This document shows positions 24,375 through 32,993 of a stretch of DNA of 57,120 nt, piece by piece. Numbering within the stretch: position 1 is the first letter of the stretch; every line of letters begins with the position of its first letter. The DNA is from Sphaerochaeta sp. (GTDB lineage Bacteria > Spirochaetota > Spirochaetia > Sphaerochaetales > Sphaerochaetaceae): the NCBI GenBank assembly GCA_004294855.1, contig SHOI01000002.1, positions 9,850 to 66,969 on the forward strand. The letters are read 5' to 3'. A program made the translations under genes and the position numbers. Under the pieces are notes generated by a model. The model was given only the letters and a program-made list of their open reading frames with translations, searched no databases and was not told where the DNA came from.

Positions 24375-25328
24375 ATGAAGCGCATATTGATCATCGGTGC
24401 ACTCGGTCAGCTCGGCAGTGAAATCGCTCTCGAATGTCGCCGTCGCTATGGAACCGACAACGTCGTATTGGCTGATATCAGGAGCGACGTGAATCGCCCT
24501 CTGATTGAAGATGGTCCGTTTTATCTTCTTGATGCCCGCGACGGGAAACGGATCGACGAGGTCGTCCGCACCCACCGGATCGATACGATCTACCATTTGG
24601 CAGCCCTGCTCTCCGCCCGTGCCGAACAGGACCCCATGGAAGCGTGGAATCTCAATATCAACGGCCTGATCGCCGTGCTGGAGGTCGCCCGACAGAGGTC
24701 GTGCGCCGTCTTTGTTCCCTCTTCGATCGGCGCGTTCGGGCCGACGACCCCAAAAAAATTCACCCCTCAGGATACAATTCAACGCCCTACTTCGATCTAC
24801 GGTGTCACCAAGGTGACCGGCGAACTGCTTTGCGACTATTACCACCACCGCTGGGATGTCGATACCCGGGGAATCCGCTTTCCGGGGATCATCAGCAGCT
24901 TGACGCCCCCGGGAGGCGGAACCACCGATTATGCGGTGGAGATCTACTACGAAGCGATCCGGAATCAGCACTATACCTGCTTCCTCCGCGGGGATACCTA
25001 CCTTGATATGATCTACATGCCGGATGCCGTGGAAGCTGCAATCAAGATCATGGAGGCGGATCCGGCGAGGCTTCGCCACCGGAATGCGTTCAATATCGCC
25101 GCGATGAGCTTCTGTCCCGAGGAGCAGGCGGCGTATATCCGTACCCACATTCCAACCTTCACGATCAGCTATGCGATCGATCCGGTTCGCCAGGCGATCG
25201 CCGATTCCTGGCCGGATTATATGGAAGACTATGCGGCTCGGGTCGAATGGGATTTCAAACCCCGCTACACCCTCGCCTCGATGACGGAAGACATGATTGA
25301 GAAAATAAGGGAACGGGAGGGACTATGA
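24375..25328 (+). CDS. tdh: L-threonine 3-dehydrogenase, SDR type
   Basis: This 317-residue extended short-chain dehydrogenase oxidises L-threonine to 2-amino-3-ketobutyrate with NAD. The Rossmann motif GALGQLGSE is at residues 8-16, the active-site YGVTK near residue 143, and the characteristic RGIRFPGIISSLTPPGGG and TDYAVEIYYEA blocks follow. It is the SDR class rather than the zinc-dependent class of E. coli. AGGGAGGAG just before ATG 24375 sets the start. The stop overlaps the Kbl start by 4 nt, so both steps of threonine-to-glycine breakdown are translationally coupled. The upstream promoter carries two operator copies. Confidence 0.9.
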   Translation: MKRILIIGALGQLGSEIALECRRRYGTDNVVLADIRSDVNRPLIEDGPFYLLDARDGKRIDEVVRTHRIDTIYHLAALLSARAEQDPMEAWNLNINGLIAVLEVARQRSCAVFVPSSIGAFGPTTPKKFTPQDTIQRPTSIYGVTKVTGELLCDYYHHRWDVDTRGIRFPGIISSLTPPGGGTTDYAVEIYYEAIRNQHYTCFLRGDTYLDMIYMPDAVEAAIKIMEADPARLRHRNAFNIAAMSFCPEEQAAYIRTHIPTFTISYAIDPVRQAIADSWPDYMEDYAARVEWDFKPRYTLASMTEDMIEKIREREGL

Positions 25329-26518
25329 ACAGCCGATTGGAACGGGAACTGACCGAATTCCTCACTTCATTGAAGGAAGAAGGGCTCTATAAGGAGGAGC
25401 GGATCATCGAGAGCTCCCAAGGCAGGAAGATCCTTGTCGGCGGCAAAACGGTTCTGAACTTCTGTGCAAACAACTACCTTGGCCTCAGCGATGACAAACG
25501 AGTCATCCGAGCGGCAGCGGACGCGATGGAGACCTTCGGCTTCGGCCTTTCGTCGGTCCGATTCATCTGCGGAACCCAAACGCTCCACAAGCAGCTTGAA
25601 CAAGCGATTTCATCGTTTCTTCGAACCGAGGACACGATCCTCTTTTCATCATGCTACGATGCGAACGCCGCGCTGTTTGAACCGCTTCTGGGGGAAGAGG
25701 ATGCCGTCATCAGCGATGAATTGAACCACGCCTCGATCATCGACGGAATCCGGCTTTCAAAAGCCGGGCGCTTCCGCTACAAGCACAGCGATATGAACGC
25801 CCTTGAACAGGCGCTCAAAGCGAGCGCTTCCGCTCGCCGCCGGTTGATCATTACCGACGGGGTCTTTTCAATGGATGGCGATGTTGCAAAGCTGAAGGAG
25901 ATCTGCGCCCTGGCGGAGACTTACGACGCTCTTGTCGCAGTCGATGACAGCCATGCAACCGGATATCTCGGCGAAACAGGCCGGGGAAGCGTTGAATTAT
26001 GCGGTGTTGAAGGAAAGGTCGATATTATCACCACGACGTTCGGCAAAGCGTGCGGAGGGGCAAGCGGCGGATGCATCAGCGGACGAAAGCCGCTCATCGA
26101 CCTGTATCGCCAGCGGGCCCGCCCCTATCTCTTCTCCAACACCCTGGCTCCGGCGATCTGCGGAGGAACGCTGAAGGTGCTCTCCATTCTCCAGGAAGAT
26201 CACTCCTTGCGCAAGCGAACTCTGGCAAACGCCGATCACTTCAGGAACTTGTTGAAAACGGCGGGGTTCGATCTGATCGACGCGACTACGGCCATTGTTG
26301 CCGTCATGGTGTATAAAGAGGCGAAAGCCGTTGAATTTGCCGAGAAGCTGCTGAATGAAGGAATCTATGTGATCGGCTTTTCCTATCCGGTAGTTCCCAA
26401 GGGAAAAGCACGCATCCGCGTTCAACTGTCGGCATCCCATACGACCGAGGATATCGAACGAGCCGCGAAGGCATTTATCTCGGTGGGAAAAACGATAGGG
26501 ATCATCACAGAGCTTTAG
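25325..26518 (+). CDS. kbl: glycine C-acetyltransferase (2-amino-3-ketobutyrate CoA ligase)
   Basis: This 397-residue PLP enzyme of the alpha-oxoamine synthase family cleaves 2-amino-3-ketobutyrate with CoA into glycine and acetyl-CoA. The VLNFCANNYLGLSDD opening, SSVRFICGTQTLHKQLE, VAVDDSHATGYLGETGRGS, and the PLP-Lys motif TTTFGKACGGASGG are all in place. Its ATG overlaps the tdh stop by 4 nt, giving the classic Tdh-Kbl pair. The acetyl-CoA formed could feed substrate-level ATP synthesis through phosphotransacetylase and the acetate kinase at 44353. Its last 14 nt overlap the end of convergent recJ. Confidence 0.93.
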   Translation: MNSRLERELTEFLTSLKEEGLYKEERIIESSQGRKILVGGKTVLNFCANNYLGLSDDKRVIRAAADAMETFGFGLSSVRFICGTQTLHKQLEQAISSFLRTEDTILFSSCYDANAALFEPLLGEEDAVISDELNHASIIDGIRLSKAGRFRYKHSDMNALEQALKASASARRRLIITDGVFSMDGDVAKLKEICALAETYDALVAVDDSHATGYLGETGRGSVELCGVEGKVDIITTTFGKACGGASGGCISGRKPLIDLYRQRARPYLFSNTLAPAICGGTLKVLSILQEDHSLRKRTLANADHFRNLLKTAGFDLIDATTAIVAVMVYKEAKAVEFAEKLLNEGIYVIGFSYPVVPKGKARIRVQLSASHTTEDIERAAKAFISVGKTIGIITEL

Positions 26519-28661
26519 TCGGCTTCACATCCACGATGTTCAGCTGCAGCGTCTCATTTCCCATCCAGTAGTTTCGGGCAAGTCGAAAGAGGATGTCCAG
26601 CACACTGCCCCGGTCGAACACCTTTCCTACAAGCGGAGCGGCGAACCAATAGACCGCCGGCCAGCGGTAGTGACCGTATCCTATCGTCAACTTGACGTGG
26701 CGGTCCCCGCCTTGGCTGTTGTTCAGATAGCCGATCTCTTCGACGACCGCTCCCTGGATTTCAAATACGAGGGGTCGATTCCCTTCTCCGTACGGCTCGA
26801 AGAATTCTACCAACCGGATCAACTCGGGGTGCATCTCCTCTTCGCTGATCGTTGCATCGATGAAATACTCTTTCACTCGTTCCTCGGGACAATCGATCGT
26901 ATCCACGTATTCGTGGAGCGCCTTCATCAATTCTTCAAGCCGGTCCGATTCCATCGTGAATCCCGAGGCGTTTGCATGCCCGCCATAGTAGAGGAAATAG
27001 GAACCTTGCCGATCGAAATGCTCCAGAAAGTTTCGGGTATGGATCGTCGAGTCATTGGCGCGCATCGAACCCTTTATCCGTCCGCTACGGCTCGAGGAAA
27101 GCACCAGAGCGGGAGCATTATACGCTTTCACCAAGCGCGAAGCGAGGGAACTGGCGACGCCCATCTCGATCTGTTCATCCTGAAGGATGACCATCTTGGA
27201 GCCGGTCCGCTCAAAGCTCTCCTGAGCTTTTCCCCGGACGACGTTCCAGATCTCATCACTGAGGCGTTTGCGCTCCGTATTCATCGCAAGCACCTCGCTC
27301 GTCAGCCGTTCAATCTCGTTCGGGTCGGTGCTGAGCAGCATCTCCAAGGCGACCGCCGGAGTTCCCAGCCGGCCGGTGGAGTTGATCGGCGGGGCGATCC
27401 GCCAGGAGATCTCCGTCGATGAAATCCGTCTGTTCAAAAGCCCCAGGGAAGCAAGAAAGGGAACCAGGCTTGGCCGAGGAGCGGTGGACAGGACTTTGAG
27501 ACCCCGTCTTACCATCAGGAGGTTTTCATTTTTAAGCTCCATCAGGTCGGCGACCGTCCCGATGGCAACCAGATCCAAGAGCCGTTCATACTCGTCGTCC
27601 AATGCGGGGTGCTTCTTCAGCACATAGGCGATGAAAAGGGAGTAGAGCGTAGTAAGCTCATCCCTTCCCCCCTTGACGTAGCGAGCCGCCCGACTCAGCT
27701 GGGTCAGAGCGAAGAGGCCCCGGTTTCTTACCGCCGGAAGCACCTTTTCCAGCTCGTTTCGCAGATCAAGCAGGTGGATATCGACGCTTTTACCAAACGC
27801 TTTGCTCAATTGAGCGTGTTCAACGGCGGCATCCAGAACTAGAATCGGCACGTTGCAGGAGAGAAACGCGAGGGCTTTGCTCCGTTCGGTTTTCAGTACC
27901 CCGGGATTGATCTCCTCGATGATTCGATCGGTGACCAGCAGGTTGTTCACCTTCATCGCCTGGATGATCACTGTGTCGTTCCCCGGCTGGGCGTGGAGTA
28001 GAATGAGTTCTTGGCGATACAGATCCGTCCGGGCGAACCTCAGCGCCCAGATCGTTTTGGCGGCGACACCGACTCCGGCCAGATGGACGAAGGGATACTC
28101 CGATCCGCTCATCTTCGGATTGATGATCGCAAGAGCCGGGGGAAGCTCCTCCCCCTCGATGTGGTGATCGAGGACGATGACATCGATGCCGAGAGAGTTC
28201 GCCAGGACGATCTCCTCGATATTGCTGATTCCGCAGTCTACCGTGATCAGAAGGGTAACGCCATCGGATGCCGCCTGTTCGACGCCGCTTTGAAGCAGTC
28301 CATAGGGCTCATCCCCTGTTGGCAGTGAATAGGAAACATCAACGTTCAATCTTCTCAGCTCTTCAACAAGCAGGGCGGTTGCGGTAATTCCGTCGACATC
28401 CCGATCACCGAAGATTCTCACCTTCTCCTCTTCCTGCACTGCGTCAAGAATCCGATCTACCACATCCTCCATCTCGTCGAAGAGAAAGGGGTTGTGCAAA
28501 TAGGAAAGCTCCTGTTCCAGGAAATACTTCACATCATCCGCTTCGGTGATTCCACGGCGACTTAAGATCGTCGCCTGAAGGGTGCTGAATTGATATTCTT
28601 CCAGAAGGCGCTTTATCGCCTCACTTTCAACAGGTTCCTTCACCCACACTCTATCATCCAT
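26505..28661 (-). CDS. recJ: single-stranded-DNA-specific exonuclease RecJ
   Basis: RecJ is a 5'-3' single-strand DNA exonuclease used in recombination and mismatch repair. This 718-residue copy has the DHH phosphoesterase motifs IFGDRDVDGITATALL, ITVDCGISN and VLDHHIEGEELPPA, then the DHHA1 region with RIKGSMRAN and YYGGHANASGFTM and a C-terminal OB-like domain. In the first motif the common DGDxDG reads DRDVDG. The start at 28661 is set by GAGGAA eight nt upstream; the open frame runs further but overlaps recO. It follows recO by 20 nt on the minus strand, so the two repair genes are probably co-transcribed. Confidence 0.93.
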   Translation of the reverse strand: MDDRVWVKEPVESEAIKRLLEEYQFSTLQATILSRRGITEADDVKYFLEQELSYLHNPFLFDEMEDVVDRILDAVQEEEKVRIFGDRDVDGITATALLVEELRRLNVDVSYSLPTGDEPYGLLQSGVEQAASDGVTLLITVDCGISNIEEIVLANSLGIDVIVLDHHIEGEELPPALAIINPKMSGSEYPFVHLAGVGVAAKTIWALRFARTDLYRQELILLHAQPGNDTVIIQAMKVNNLLVTDRIIEEINPGVLKTERSKALAFLSCNVPILVLDAAVEHAQLSKAFGKSVDIHLLDLRNELEKVLPAVRNRGLFALTQLSRAARYVKGGRDELTTLYSLFIAYVLKKHPALDDEYERLLDLVAIGTVADLMELKNENLLMVRRGLKVLSTAPRPSLVPFLASLGLLNRRISSTEISWRIAPPINSTGRLGTPAVALEMLLSTDPNEIERLTSEVLAMNTERKRLSDEIWNVVRGKAQESFERTGSKMVILQDEQIEMGVASSLASRLVKAYNAPALVLSSSRSGRIKGSMRANDSTIHTRNFLEHFDRQGSYFLYYGGHANASGFTMESDRLEELMKALHEYVDTIDCPEERVKEYFIDATISEEEMHPELIRLVEFFEPYGEGNRPLVFEIQGAVVEEIGYLNNSQGGDRHVKLTIGYGHYRWPAVYWFAAPLVGKVFDRGSVLDILFRLARNYWMGNETLQLNIVDVKPTKAL

Positions 28662-28681
28662 CGTCATTTCCTCATCACGTG

Positions 28682-29407
28682 TTACAAAAGACCGCTCTGC
28701 AGCGTCTTCAGCGGTCCCTGGGCCAGCAGCTTGGCGTATGAAAGGGCATAGCCTTTGATTCTGGCGGTAGCCGTCTCGCTGAGCGGAACGTTCAGGCTTT
28801 CCCCATATTCGAGGGTAGAAGTCAGCTTCACATAGCGGCGAGCGCCCGGAGGCAACGAAAGATCGGCGCTTCCGCACTCCGAACAGCAGGGACTGAGCAG
28901 GTCGGTGGTGAACCGAAGCGTTTCATCATCACGGTATTTCCTGGAGCATACCGGACACGCTTCATAATCGGCATGCACCCCGAGAATCCGGGCAAGGCGC
29001 AGAACGAATTGGATCAGCACCCGATCGGCAACACCGCTCTGTAAGAGTCTCAAGCTCTGGCTTAACAGTTCATATTCGAGCTCGCTTTCCCCTCCATGGG
29101 TTTTCATGATCAATTCCGCCATAAAAAGTCCCCGATAGGTCAGCGTGATCTCCGAGCGCAGATGTTCGTTGCTCTCAATGATCGCCACATCTTTGAGCGT
29201 ATAGTGATCGCGAACCGGATTATAGTACAGATAGACGGTAGCGTTGGCAAAGACATTTGCTTTTGGCGCCCGCATCGATTTGGCCGATCCGTAGCTTATT
29301 GCTTCGATCAATCCGAAATCAACGCTCAACAACGTCAATCTTCGGTTCATCTGACTTTGTTTTTGGCTGTGCACCACGATTGCCCGGGAGGAAACATTGC
29401 GCTCCAT
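28682..29407 (-). CDS. recO: DNA repair protein RecO
   Basis: RecO loads RecA onto SSB-coated DNA with RecR. This 241-residue protein opens ERNVSSRAIVVHSQKQSQMNRRLTLLSVDFG, the usual OB-fold start, and has a four-cysteine zinc finger (CPVCSRKY ... CCSECG) at about residues 150-185. ATG 29407 fits the family length. No ribosome site is present and a promoter with its -10 six nt before the ATG predicts a leaderless message. It leads into recJ. It is divergent from the DUF4105 gene across 75 nt, and that gene's promoter has the same layout. Confidence 0.85.
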   Translation of the reverse strand: MERNVSSRAIVVHSQKQSQMNRRLTLLSVDFGLIEAISYGSAKSMRAPKANVFANATVYLYYNPVRDHYTLKDVAIIESNEHLRSEITLTYRGLFMAELIMKTHGGESELEYELLSQSLRLLQSGVADRVLIQFVLRLARILGVHADYEACPVCSRKYRDDETLRFTTDLLSPCCSECGSADLSLPPGARRYVKLTSTLEYGESLNVPLSETATARIKGYALSYAKLLAQGPLKTLQSGLL

Positions 29408-29413
29408 GTCATC

Positions 29414-29442
29414 AGGGTAAAGAGCGGGAAAGAAAAAATCAA
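29414..29442 (-). promoter_or_regulatory. leaderless promoter of recO
   Basis: On the minus strand TTGATT (29442-29437), 17 nt, TACCCT (29419-29414), then six nt to the ATG. No Shine-Dalgarno lies in the remaining bases. Confidence 0.5.
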
Positions 29443-29446
29443 CCAG

Positions 29447-29475
29447 TTGGAAGATGGGCATTCATCTGGTATACT
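29447..29475 (+). promoter_or_regulatory. leaderless promoter of the DUF4105 gene
   Basis: TTGGAA (29447-29452), 17 nt, then an extended -10 TGG-TATACT (29470-29475). Seven nt remain before the ATG, with no ribosome site. Confidence 0.6.
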
Positions 29476-29482
29476 GCGAATC

Positions 29483-30721
29483 ATGAAACGATTGATTGGC
29501 GTAACAACACTCCTCCTGCTTTCTTTCGCTCTTTTTTCTCTCTCAGTAGTCCCGTTGGAGATTGAGCAGCCCTATGACAGCATCGAGTCGCTTTACTACG
29601 CAAACTTCGGTCCGTCGCTTGCCCAAAACCAAGAGGATTGGGTCGCCAAGACCCGCATCCAGCTCTTGACGGTAGGACCCGGGGAGGATCTCTATGCGTG
29701 GTTCGGCCACACCGCCTTGATCGTGACCCAAACCAACGGTCGAAAGATCATGTATGACTGGGGAATCTTCGATGACACGAAAGAAGGGTTCTATCGGGAC
29801 TTTGCCTTTGGAAAGATGTACTATCGAGTGAGCGTCAGTGATGCTCTCTGGCGGATCGAGGATTCGATCGCCGAAGGAAGAGATGTTCGGATCGTCGACC
29901 TGAACCTCGATCCAAGCGCTCAATTCGCATTGATCGATTTTCTGTACCATGAAATCGGCCCCACCGGGCGAACGTATCTGTATCATTTCTACGATGACAA
30001 CTGTGCGACCCGCGTCCGTGACATCCTGGACAAAGCAACCGGTGGACAATTCAAAGCATGGGCTAAAAGCCGGGAGGGCACATCACTGAGAAGTACCGCT
30101 CTTCCTTACATGGCTCATGATCCCCTTCTCGGACTCGGACTGAACCTCCTGCAAAGCTGGCGGATCGACAAACCGACGACGCTGTGGGATGAGATGTATC
30201 TCCCCGAGACACTCCATCAGGCGGTTCTCGATTTTACATTGGCTGACGGTCAGCATTTCGGCATAAACAATACGGTCTTGAATGAAGGCTCGCTTTCTCC
30301 TCCAAAACACGATTTCCTTACGATCGACGCCCTCTTTTTCGTCGGCCTGATCGCCTCGATGGTTCTGATCATCCTCGGCTTGTACCTTCCCCGCTTCACC
30401 TCGCTGCTCTATGGACTACTCTTTATCGCCCTTGCTCTGGTGGGTACCCTGCTCTTCGTGTTGATGGTTGGAACCAACATGAACGTGACCTATTGGAACT
30501 TGAACATCCTGTTCATCAACCCTCTTCTCTTCTGCGTCGCGTTCCGTCCCAAAAAACAGGGCAAGGTTCTCCTCTTCGGTCTCGGGTCGATGATCGTCCT
30601 GCTTGCGTTGGAGCTTTTAAACGCTCCGTTCCATCAGGATGCGACCCTTCTCATCGCGCTTCTGCTGCCGATCTATCTTTCACGGGCGGCCTTTCAGGGA
30701 AGAACCGAAATCAAACAGTAG
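29483..30721 (+). CDS. DUF4105 membrane protein
   Basis: This 412-residue protein has a signal-anchor, a periplasmic domain of about 240 residues and four to five C-terminal membrane segments. The periplasmic part matches DUF4105: LLTVGPGEDLYAWFGHTALIV (with the conserved His), MYDWGIFDD, FAFGKMYYRVS, and YHFYDDNCATRVRDILD with the conserved NC pair. The fold is thought to be a papain-like Cys/His arrangement, so a hydrolase or transferase acting on envelope lipid or protein is possible, but the family function is not established. The start is fixed by the leader and by the promoter just upstream. Its end overlaps the convergent LemA-like gene by 42 nt. Confidence 0.8.
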   Translation: MKRLIGVTTLLLLSFALFSLSVVPLEIEQPYDSIESLYYANFGPSLAQNQEDWVAKTRIQLLTVGPGEDLYAWFGHTALIVTQTNGRKIMYDWGIFDDTKEGFYRDFAFGKMYYRVSVSDALWRIEDSIAEGRDVRIVDLNLDPSAQFALIDFLYHEIGPTGRTYLYHFYDDNCATRVRDILDKATGGQFKAWAKSREGTSLRSTALPYMAHDPLLGLGLNLLQSWRIDKPTTLWDEMYLPETLHQAVLDFTLADGQHFGINNTVLNEGSLSPPKHDFLTIDALFFVGLIASMVLIILGLYLPRFTSLLYGLLFIALALVGTLLFVLMVGTNMNVTYWNLNILFINPLLFCVAFRPKKQGKVLLFGLGSMIVLLALELLNAPFHQDATLLIALLLPIYLSRAAFQGRTEIKQ

Positions 30722-31240
30722 AAGATCTTCGAGATCGAGACGTCTTGCGGCCAAGCGTGCCGGAAATCCCCCCTTCTGCGCATTAAAAAATTCAGCGCGT
30801 TCCTGATAGTGGGCCGAAGTCTTTGTCAACTCCATCTCTATCAGATACATCCGGTCAAAGTACGGTGACCAGGCGCGGTATGATGCATGTTCGACCGCCT
30901 TTCGTTGAAGAAGGGCAAGCTCATCGTCGAGGGTTTTGTAAAGAACGCTTGCTTCATCTACGGAAGCAGCTGCATCCCATCGACCGATCACTTCTTCCAC
31001 TCTGTCGGTATCCACTTGATTATCAATGATGCGAACGAGCGCCTTGGCATAGCCGAGGCGCTGTTCGATCAGTGAATAGCACGCTTCTTTAGCCGCTTCC
31101 GCTTCCCACAGATAGCGATGAAGGCGCCGGACGTTGTTGTGGTCGGTAACAACGACGGCAAAAATCAGAAGAAGAAGGATGACGACCGTTGAGACGATGA
31201 GGGATTTCAGATCGGGAAAAAATCTTTTAGCCTTTGACAA
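30680..31240 (-). CDS. LemA-like membrane-anchored protein
   Basis: This 186-residue protein has one N-terminal membrane helix (about residues 12-32) and a long helical domain. The pattern LIEQRLGYAKALVRIIDNQ in the first helix and HYQERAEFFNAQKGGFPARLAARRLDLEDL at the end matches the LemA layout (helical bundle, then YN...FP..l.A). LemA proteins are envelope proteins of uncertain role, implicated in signalling and stress. The start is a TTG at 31240 overlapping the carbamate kinase end by 14 nt, with weak ribosome-site support. So it is probably translated from the arcC message. Assignment is by pattern, and sequence identity to LemA looks low. Confidence 0.55.
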   Translation of the reverse strand: MSKAKRFFPDLKSLIVSTVVILLLLIFAVVVTDHNNVRRLHRYLWEAEAAKEACYSLIEQRLGYAKALVRIIDNQVDTDRVEEVIGRWDAAASVDEASVLYKTLDDELALLQRKAVEHASYRAWSPYFDRMYLIEMELTKTSAHYQERAEFFNAQKGGFPARLAARRLDLEDLLLFDFGSSLKGRP

Positions 31241-32174
31241 TCTTCGTCCCTTTGTCCCGATAGAGCGCTCCGTGGATGTTTGCCGGGTCGGTGATCAAGC
31301 CCGTGTTGTTCGTAACTTCGACGAAATCAACGATTGCCTCGACTTTCGGAAGCATCGATCCGGGGGCGAAGTGTCCTTCTTTGATATACTGTTTCGCCTC
31401 GGTGGAGGTTATCAGGTCCAAGCTCTTTTGCGTGGGCTTGCCCCAGTTGAGAAACACTTTTTCCACCGCCGTGGAGATGACAAACAGATCGGCGTTCAGT
31501 TCCTTGGCCAGCAGGGCTGCTGCAAGATCCTTGTCGATGACCGCTTCCTTCCCTCGGAGCATTCCGTCTTCATCCCTGATCACCGGAATCCCCCCCCCCC
31601 CCGCAGCGATGACGATCGAGCCGTTTTCCAAAAGGGAACGGATCGAATCCAGCTCGACGATCCGTTTGGGCTTGGGCGAAGGAACCACCCGGCGATAGCC
31701 GCGTCCGGCATCTTCGACTACGTTCCATCCATCCTTGGTTTTCCGCTCTTCAGCCTCCTTCCGGGTCAGGAAAGAACCGATCGGTTTGGTGGGATTGTAA
31801 AAAGACGGATCATTCGCATCGACCTCGACCTGCGTTACCACCGTCACGACCGGACGGGTCACTCCGATCTCGGCAAGCTCATTGTGCAGAGCCATTTGAA
31901 GCTGATAGCCGATCGCTCCCTGCGTGTCCGCCACGCAGCTGTCAAGCGGCACCTGGTGCAGAACATCTTTGGCGATATCGCTTCGAAGCAGGACGTATCC
32001 GACTTGGGGACCGTTGCCGTGTGCGATGAGCACCCGGTGACCGGCTTGGACCAGACGGGCGATGTGGCCGGCGGTTTTACGGGCCGCTTCATATTGGCTT
32101 TGAACCGTAACGTGCTTTGGGTCCTCGATCAGCGAGTTTCCCCCGATGGCGATGACGATGAGTTTGCTTTCCAT
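31227..32174 (-). CDS. arcC: carbamate kinase
   Basis: This 315-residue cytoplasmic enzyme makes ATP from ADP and carbamoyl phosphate, the last step of arginine deiminase or similar fermentations. It opens VIAIGGNSLIEDP and contains AHGNGPQVGYVLL, QGAIGYQLQMAL, VVEDAGRGYRRVVPSPKP and VIAAGGGGIPVIRD, all typical. The four consecutive glycines are each encoded by GGG, producing 13 G residues in a row. AAGGAA seven nt upstream of ATG 32174 supports the start. No arginine deiminase or ornithine transcarbamylase is adjacent, so the carbamoyl phosphate source lies elsewhere. The LemA-like gene overlaps its end. Confidence 0.95.
   Translation of the reverse strand: MESKLIVIAIGGNSLIEDPKHVTVQSQYEAARKTAGHIARLVQAGHRVLIAHGNGPQVGYVLLRSDIAKDVLHQVPLDSCVADTQGAIGYQLQMALHNELAEIGVTRPVVTVVTQVEVDANDPSFYNPTKPIGSFLTRKEAEERKTKDGWNVVEDAGRGYRRVVPSPKPKRIVELDSIRSLLENGSIVIAAGGGGIPVIRDEDGMLRGKEAVIDKDLAAALLAKELNADLFVISTAVEKVFLNWGKPTQKSLDLITSTEAKQYIKEGHFAPGSMLPKVEAIVDFVEVTNNTGLITDPANIHGALYRDKGTKIVKG
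31590..31602. repeat. 13-nt homopolymer (C on plus, G in arcC)
   Basis: Thirteen consecutive C on the plus strand lie inside arcC at the codons for its conserved AGGGGIPV motif. Tracts this long slip readily during replication in many bacteria, and any change not divisible by three would truncate the kinase. Confidence 0.9.
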
Positions 32175-32282
32175 GGTTGTTTCCTTATGTGCAGGTATTC
32201 TATCACAAGATACCCCTTCATGGGGATGTGTATTTGACCATTACCATAACTTTGTATAGACTCAGCGCAAGTGAGGAACGCA

Positions 32283-32909
32283 ATGGAAACGTGGACAAAG
32301 AAGGATCTTTTCTTGTTTTCCCTGTATATCACGGGAATGGTGCTGGTAAATACGGTCGGCAGCAAAATAATCAGCCTTTTCGGTGTCCGGGTTTCCGTCG
32401 GAATTTTTTTCATGCCGGTGCTCTTTCTGATCACCGACATCGTCGGAGAAGTGCGCGGACGGAAGCAGGTTACACATTTCGTCCGCTTCAGCACGATCAT
32501 GCTTGCGCTCATGCTTGTTGTCACGGCGATCTTCGTTTCGGTAAAGCCCCACCCAACCTGGGATTTACAGCAACCATACCAACAGGTTTTTGGAATGAGT
32601 ATGAGAATGAGTCTGGCAAGCCTGATCAGTTTCGGAATCGGCCAGTATGTCGACGTTGTGATTTTTATGACCCTTAAGGAGCTTACAAAGAGCAAGATGC
32701 TTTGGCTGAGAAACAACGTCGGGACGATAACCAGCCAGTTCATCGATACGGTAATCTTCATGTTTATCGCCTTTTACAAGCTTACTCCCACCTTCACGGT
32801 AAGCTATCTCTTTTCCCTTATCATCCCCTACTGGCTCTTCAAGGTGGTTTTCGCCCTCATTGATACCCCGTTCTGCTACCTTGGCGTGAAGTGGCTGTCC
32901 AAGGAGTAG
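32283..32909 (+). CDS. yhhQ: queuosine precursor transporter (YhhQ/Vut_1 family)
   Basis: This 208-residue inner-membrane protein with about six membrane segments belongs to the Vut_1/YhhQ family that takes up queuosine precursors. YITGMVLVNTVGSKII, FFMPVLFLITDIVGEVRGRKQ and FIDTVIFMFIAFY are family blocks with the conserved acidic and polar residues in the helices. ATG 32283 is preceded by GAGG at seven nt, so it is chosen over ATG 32271. With TtcA and a TrhP-like protein it makes three tRNA-modification-related genes in the window. A hairpin follows the stop. Substrate (preQ0, preQ1 or queuine) is not readable. Confidence 0.88.
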   Translation: METWTKKDLFLFSLYITGMVLVNTVGSKIISLFGVRVSVGIFFMPVLFLITDIVGEVRGRKQVTHFVRFSTIMLALMLVVTAIFVSVKPHPTWDLQQPYQQVFGMSMRMSLASLISFGIGQYVDVVIFMTLKELTKSKMLWLRNNVGTITSQFIDTVIFMFIAFYKLTPTFTVSYLFSLIIPYWLFKVVFALIDTPFCYLGVKWLSKE

Positions 32910-32915
32910 CCGTGC

Positions 32916-32933
32916 CTTTCCTTTACAGGAAAG
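32916..32933 (+). terminator. weak terminator after the queuosine transporter
   Basis: CTTTCCT pairs with AGGAAAG around TTAC and is followed by TTTGAG, six nt after the stop codon. Confidence 0.5.
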
Positions 32934-32993
32934 TTTGAGTACCTTTGATGCAGGCGGGCAACTCGGTTCGCCGCATGATCATTTGGAGGCGCC

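Noticed and set aside
31590-31602. Homopolymer as a mere sequencing artefact
   Set aside because: With exactly 13 G the reading frame gives an intact, correctly spaced AGGGGIPV motif and a full-length kinase, so the length as given is consistent. Slippage in the population remains to be tested.
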